Below, one piece after another: positions 62,792 through 64,000 of a stretch of DNA of 64,000 nucleotides. Each line of letters starts with the position of its first letter. Position 1 is the stretch's first letter. Below the pieces are notes generated by a model that was given only the letters and a program-made list of their open reading frames with translations, searched no databases and was not told the origin of the DNA. This DNA comes from Acidulodesulfobacterium sp021802425 (GTDB taxonomy: Bacteria > SZUA-79 > Acidulodesulfobacterales > Acidulodesulfobacteraceae): contig JAJZXJ010000003.1 of assembly GCA_021802425.1 (NCBI GenBank), positions 1 through 64,000 of the forward strand. Direction: 5' to 3'. The translations under genes and the position numbers were made by a program.

Positions 62792-64000
62792 CTAAATACC
62801 CGGAAAACTCTGACCCAGGCTAAACTGAATCCTTGTCGGATTATTTCCGTTTATCGGCGTTCCAAGTATTTTACCATAAGTAATAGTTATGGGTCCAAAC
62901 GGGGAATACCAGTTAAAACCGATTCCTGCCGCCTGAACGAGGTCCAATGGAAATACCGGTTCACTCTGCCCCCATGCGTTACCCGCATTCCACCATAAAA
63001 ATCCATAGAAACCCATCTTTTTAAGAATAGGTATCGAATATTTTGCCTGAACCGTAAACATCTTTGTTCCGCCGATAAGCAAGCTGTTTTGCGAGGGACC
63101 GACGGAATCGTACATAAATCCTAAAAGCGGGTATGTATTCATTATACCGCCGACAAAAAATCTCTGGTATATCGGCAATGCAACGGAAGACCTAGTTGCA
63201 GTTACATAACCTGCCTGCGCCCCCTGCATAAAAGATGTCCCCCACCATAACGGAATATAATGGTTTGCCTGCGCTACAAATTTGACAAAATCGTCATTGC
63301 CGCCGATCGGGGGACCGGCAAAGCCGACCCTGAAACTGTCTAAATTGCCCGCGGTCGGAACCATAGGATTATTTAATGTGTTATAAACGGTGGTTAAAGA
63401 AACCTCGCTCGTTATCAATCTCCCTTGAGGCAAAATATTTAAAAGGCCGGGGATTATAACCGATGTATCTTCCTCCAGAAGGTACCTGAAATATTCCGTA
63501 AGCACATTTTTATAAAGCGGATAACCTAAAGTAATCGAACCGCCGACCGAACGATAGGCGAATTCATAGTAAAGACCGTTAAAGGTGTCATATAAAGATA
63601 AATTAAACGATAAGGGTTTCGCAAAAATATAAGTAAGGTACGGCTGAAGAATATTAAAACTATATGACTGGTACGGTCCGCCAACCTGAGCATTTAAAGA
63701 GGCGGATATTCCCGTTCCAAATAAATTTGACTCGGAGATTGACGATATTGCCATAAAAGCCGTGGCAGAGCTATACCCGCCGCCAATCGTAAATTTACCC
63801 GTATTCTGTTCCTTAACATGCACTTTGACATCTAATATGCTTTCGCCCGGAACCTTTTCGGTGGTGATGGCAACATGCTTAAAATACATCAAGTTTTTTA
63901 AATTTTGCCTCGATATTTTTATAAGCTCTGGGTTATATTCCTCGCCGGGGTAAAGCGCGAGCGCTCTAAGTATGACATAGCTGTATGTAACATCATTTCC
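62792..64000 (-). CDS. bamA: BamA, C-terminal part (cut by window edge)
   Basis: Core of the outer-membrane protein insertion machine. The frame is open to the window end, so the 5' part is missing. Visible are the end of the last POTRA domain (QNLKNLMYF, then VPGESILDVKVHVKEQNTG) and the whole 16-strand barrel. The L6 motif usually VRGF reads NTYPLLGF after RFFVGG, with Leu where Arg is expected and a three-residue insertion. The C-terminus is FSLGQSFPGI, with three residues after the usual final Phe. The gene order with skp and lpxD supports BamA. Confidence 0.92.
   Translation of the reverse strand, partial: GNDVTYSYVILRALALYPGEEYNPELIKISRQNLKNLMYFKHVAITTEKVPGESILDVKVHVKEQNTGKFTIGGGYSSATAFMAISSISESNLFGTGISASLNAQVGGPYQSYSFNILQPYLTYIFAKPLSFNLSLYDTFNGLYYEFAYRSVGGSITLGYPLYKNVLTEYFRYLLEEDTSVIIPGLLNILPQGRLITSEVSLTTVYNTLNNPMVPTAGNLDSFRVGFAGPPIGGNDDFVKFVAQANHYIPLWWGTSFMQGAQAGYVTATRSSVALPIYQRFFVGGIMNTYPLLGFMYDSVGPSQNSLLIGGTKMFTVQAKYSIPILKKMGFYGFLWWNAGNAWGQSEPVFPLDLVQAAGIGFNWYSPFGPITITYGKILGTPINGNNPTRIQFSLGQSFPGI

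Overview
The window is an AT-rich stretch of chromosome from a Gram-negative bacterium. It carries lipid A synthesis genes (lpxD, lpxA, lpxB, lpxI, waaA, msbA), outer-membrane assembly genes (skp, bamA) and a heme-sensing chemoreceptor. Oxygen-defence proteins typical of anaerobes (rubrerythrin, A-type flavodiiron protein), a SpoVG homologue and an ispE-spoVG-prs-ctc-pth gene order point to a deltaproteobacterial/Desulfobacterota-like anaerobe or microaerophile. That assignment is inference; no marker here fixes the genus. Two runs of exactly 100 N show a scaffolded draft, probably a metagenome bin. The second gap has identical 100-base ends on both sides, so it is almost certainly a contig overlap rather than missing DNA.

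Layout. 1-9.9 kb: tRNA-Arg (3' part), a small membrane protein, acetate kinase, panB, an Asn-rich orphan, rubrerythrin, a transglutaminase-fold protein without its catalytic residues, a TIGR02757 protein with an N-terminal extension, a flavodiiron protein, hemW and tRNA-Ser. 10-16.4 kb: a GPR1/FUN34/YaaH-type acetate transporter with a strong promoter and a duplicated Shine-Dalgarno segment, an ABC-2 exporter operon, a GT4 glycosyltransferase, marC and ychF. 16.46-16.73 kb: a MITE-like element with 22-bp terminal inverted repeats. 16.7-20.7 kb: pth, rplY/ctc, prs, tRNA-Gln, spoVG, ispE. 20.6-35 kb: a complex I operon read on the minus strand (nuoA-B-C-D-X-G-H-I-J-K-L-M-N). 35.1-41.3 kb: pepA, a heme-binding chemoreceptor and an NtrC-type two-component pair. 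41.4-54.7 kb: a long plus-strand housekeeping cluster (rplU, rpmA, obg, proB, proA, nadD, rsfS, a LapA-LapB-like fusion, gpmI, a rluD-type gene, pgeF, coaE, a degenerate GGDEF protein, rho). 54.7-64 kb: the lipid A and outer-membrane cluster on the minus strand, ending inside bamA.

The most notable system is complex I. It has every membrane and quinone-module subunit, but the NADH module is rebuilt: there is no nuoE and no FMN/NADH-binding part of nuoF. In their place stands one 634-residue protein that joins the C-terminal 4Fe-4S domain of NuoF to a GltD/SfrB-type FAD-NAD(P)H oxidoreductase. It sits between nuoD and nuoG and probably makes an NADPH-linked (SfrAB-like) input module. Other points worth attention are a LapA-LapB-like fusion, an rsfS that seems to lack any ATG/GTG/TTG start before its conserved N-terminus, a GGDEF protein that has lost its active site but kept the RxxD inhibitory-site motif, and a BamA whose VRGF motif is altered.
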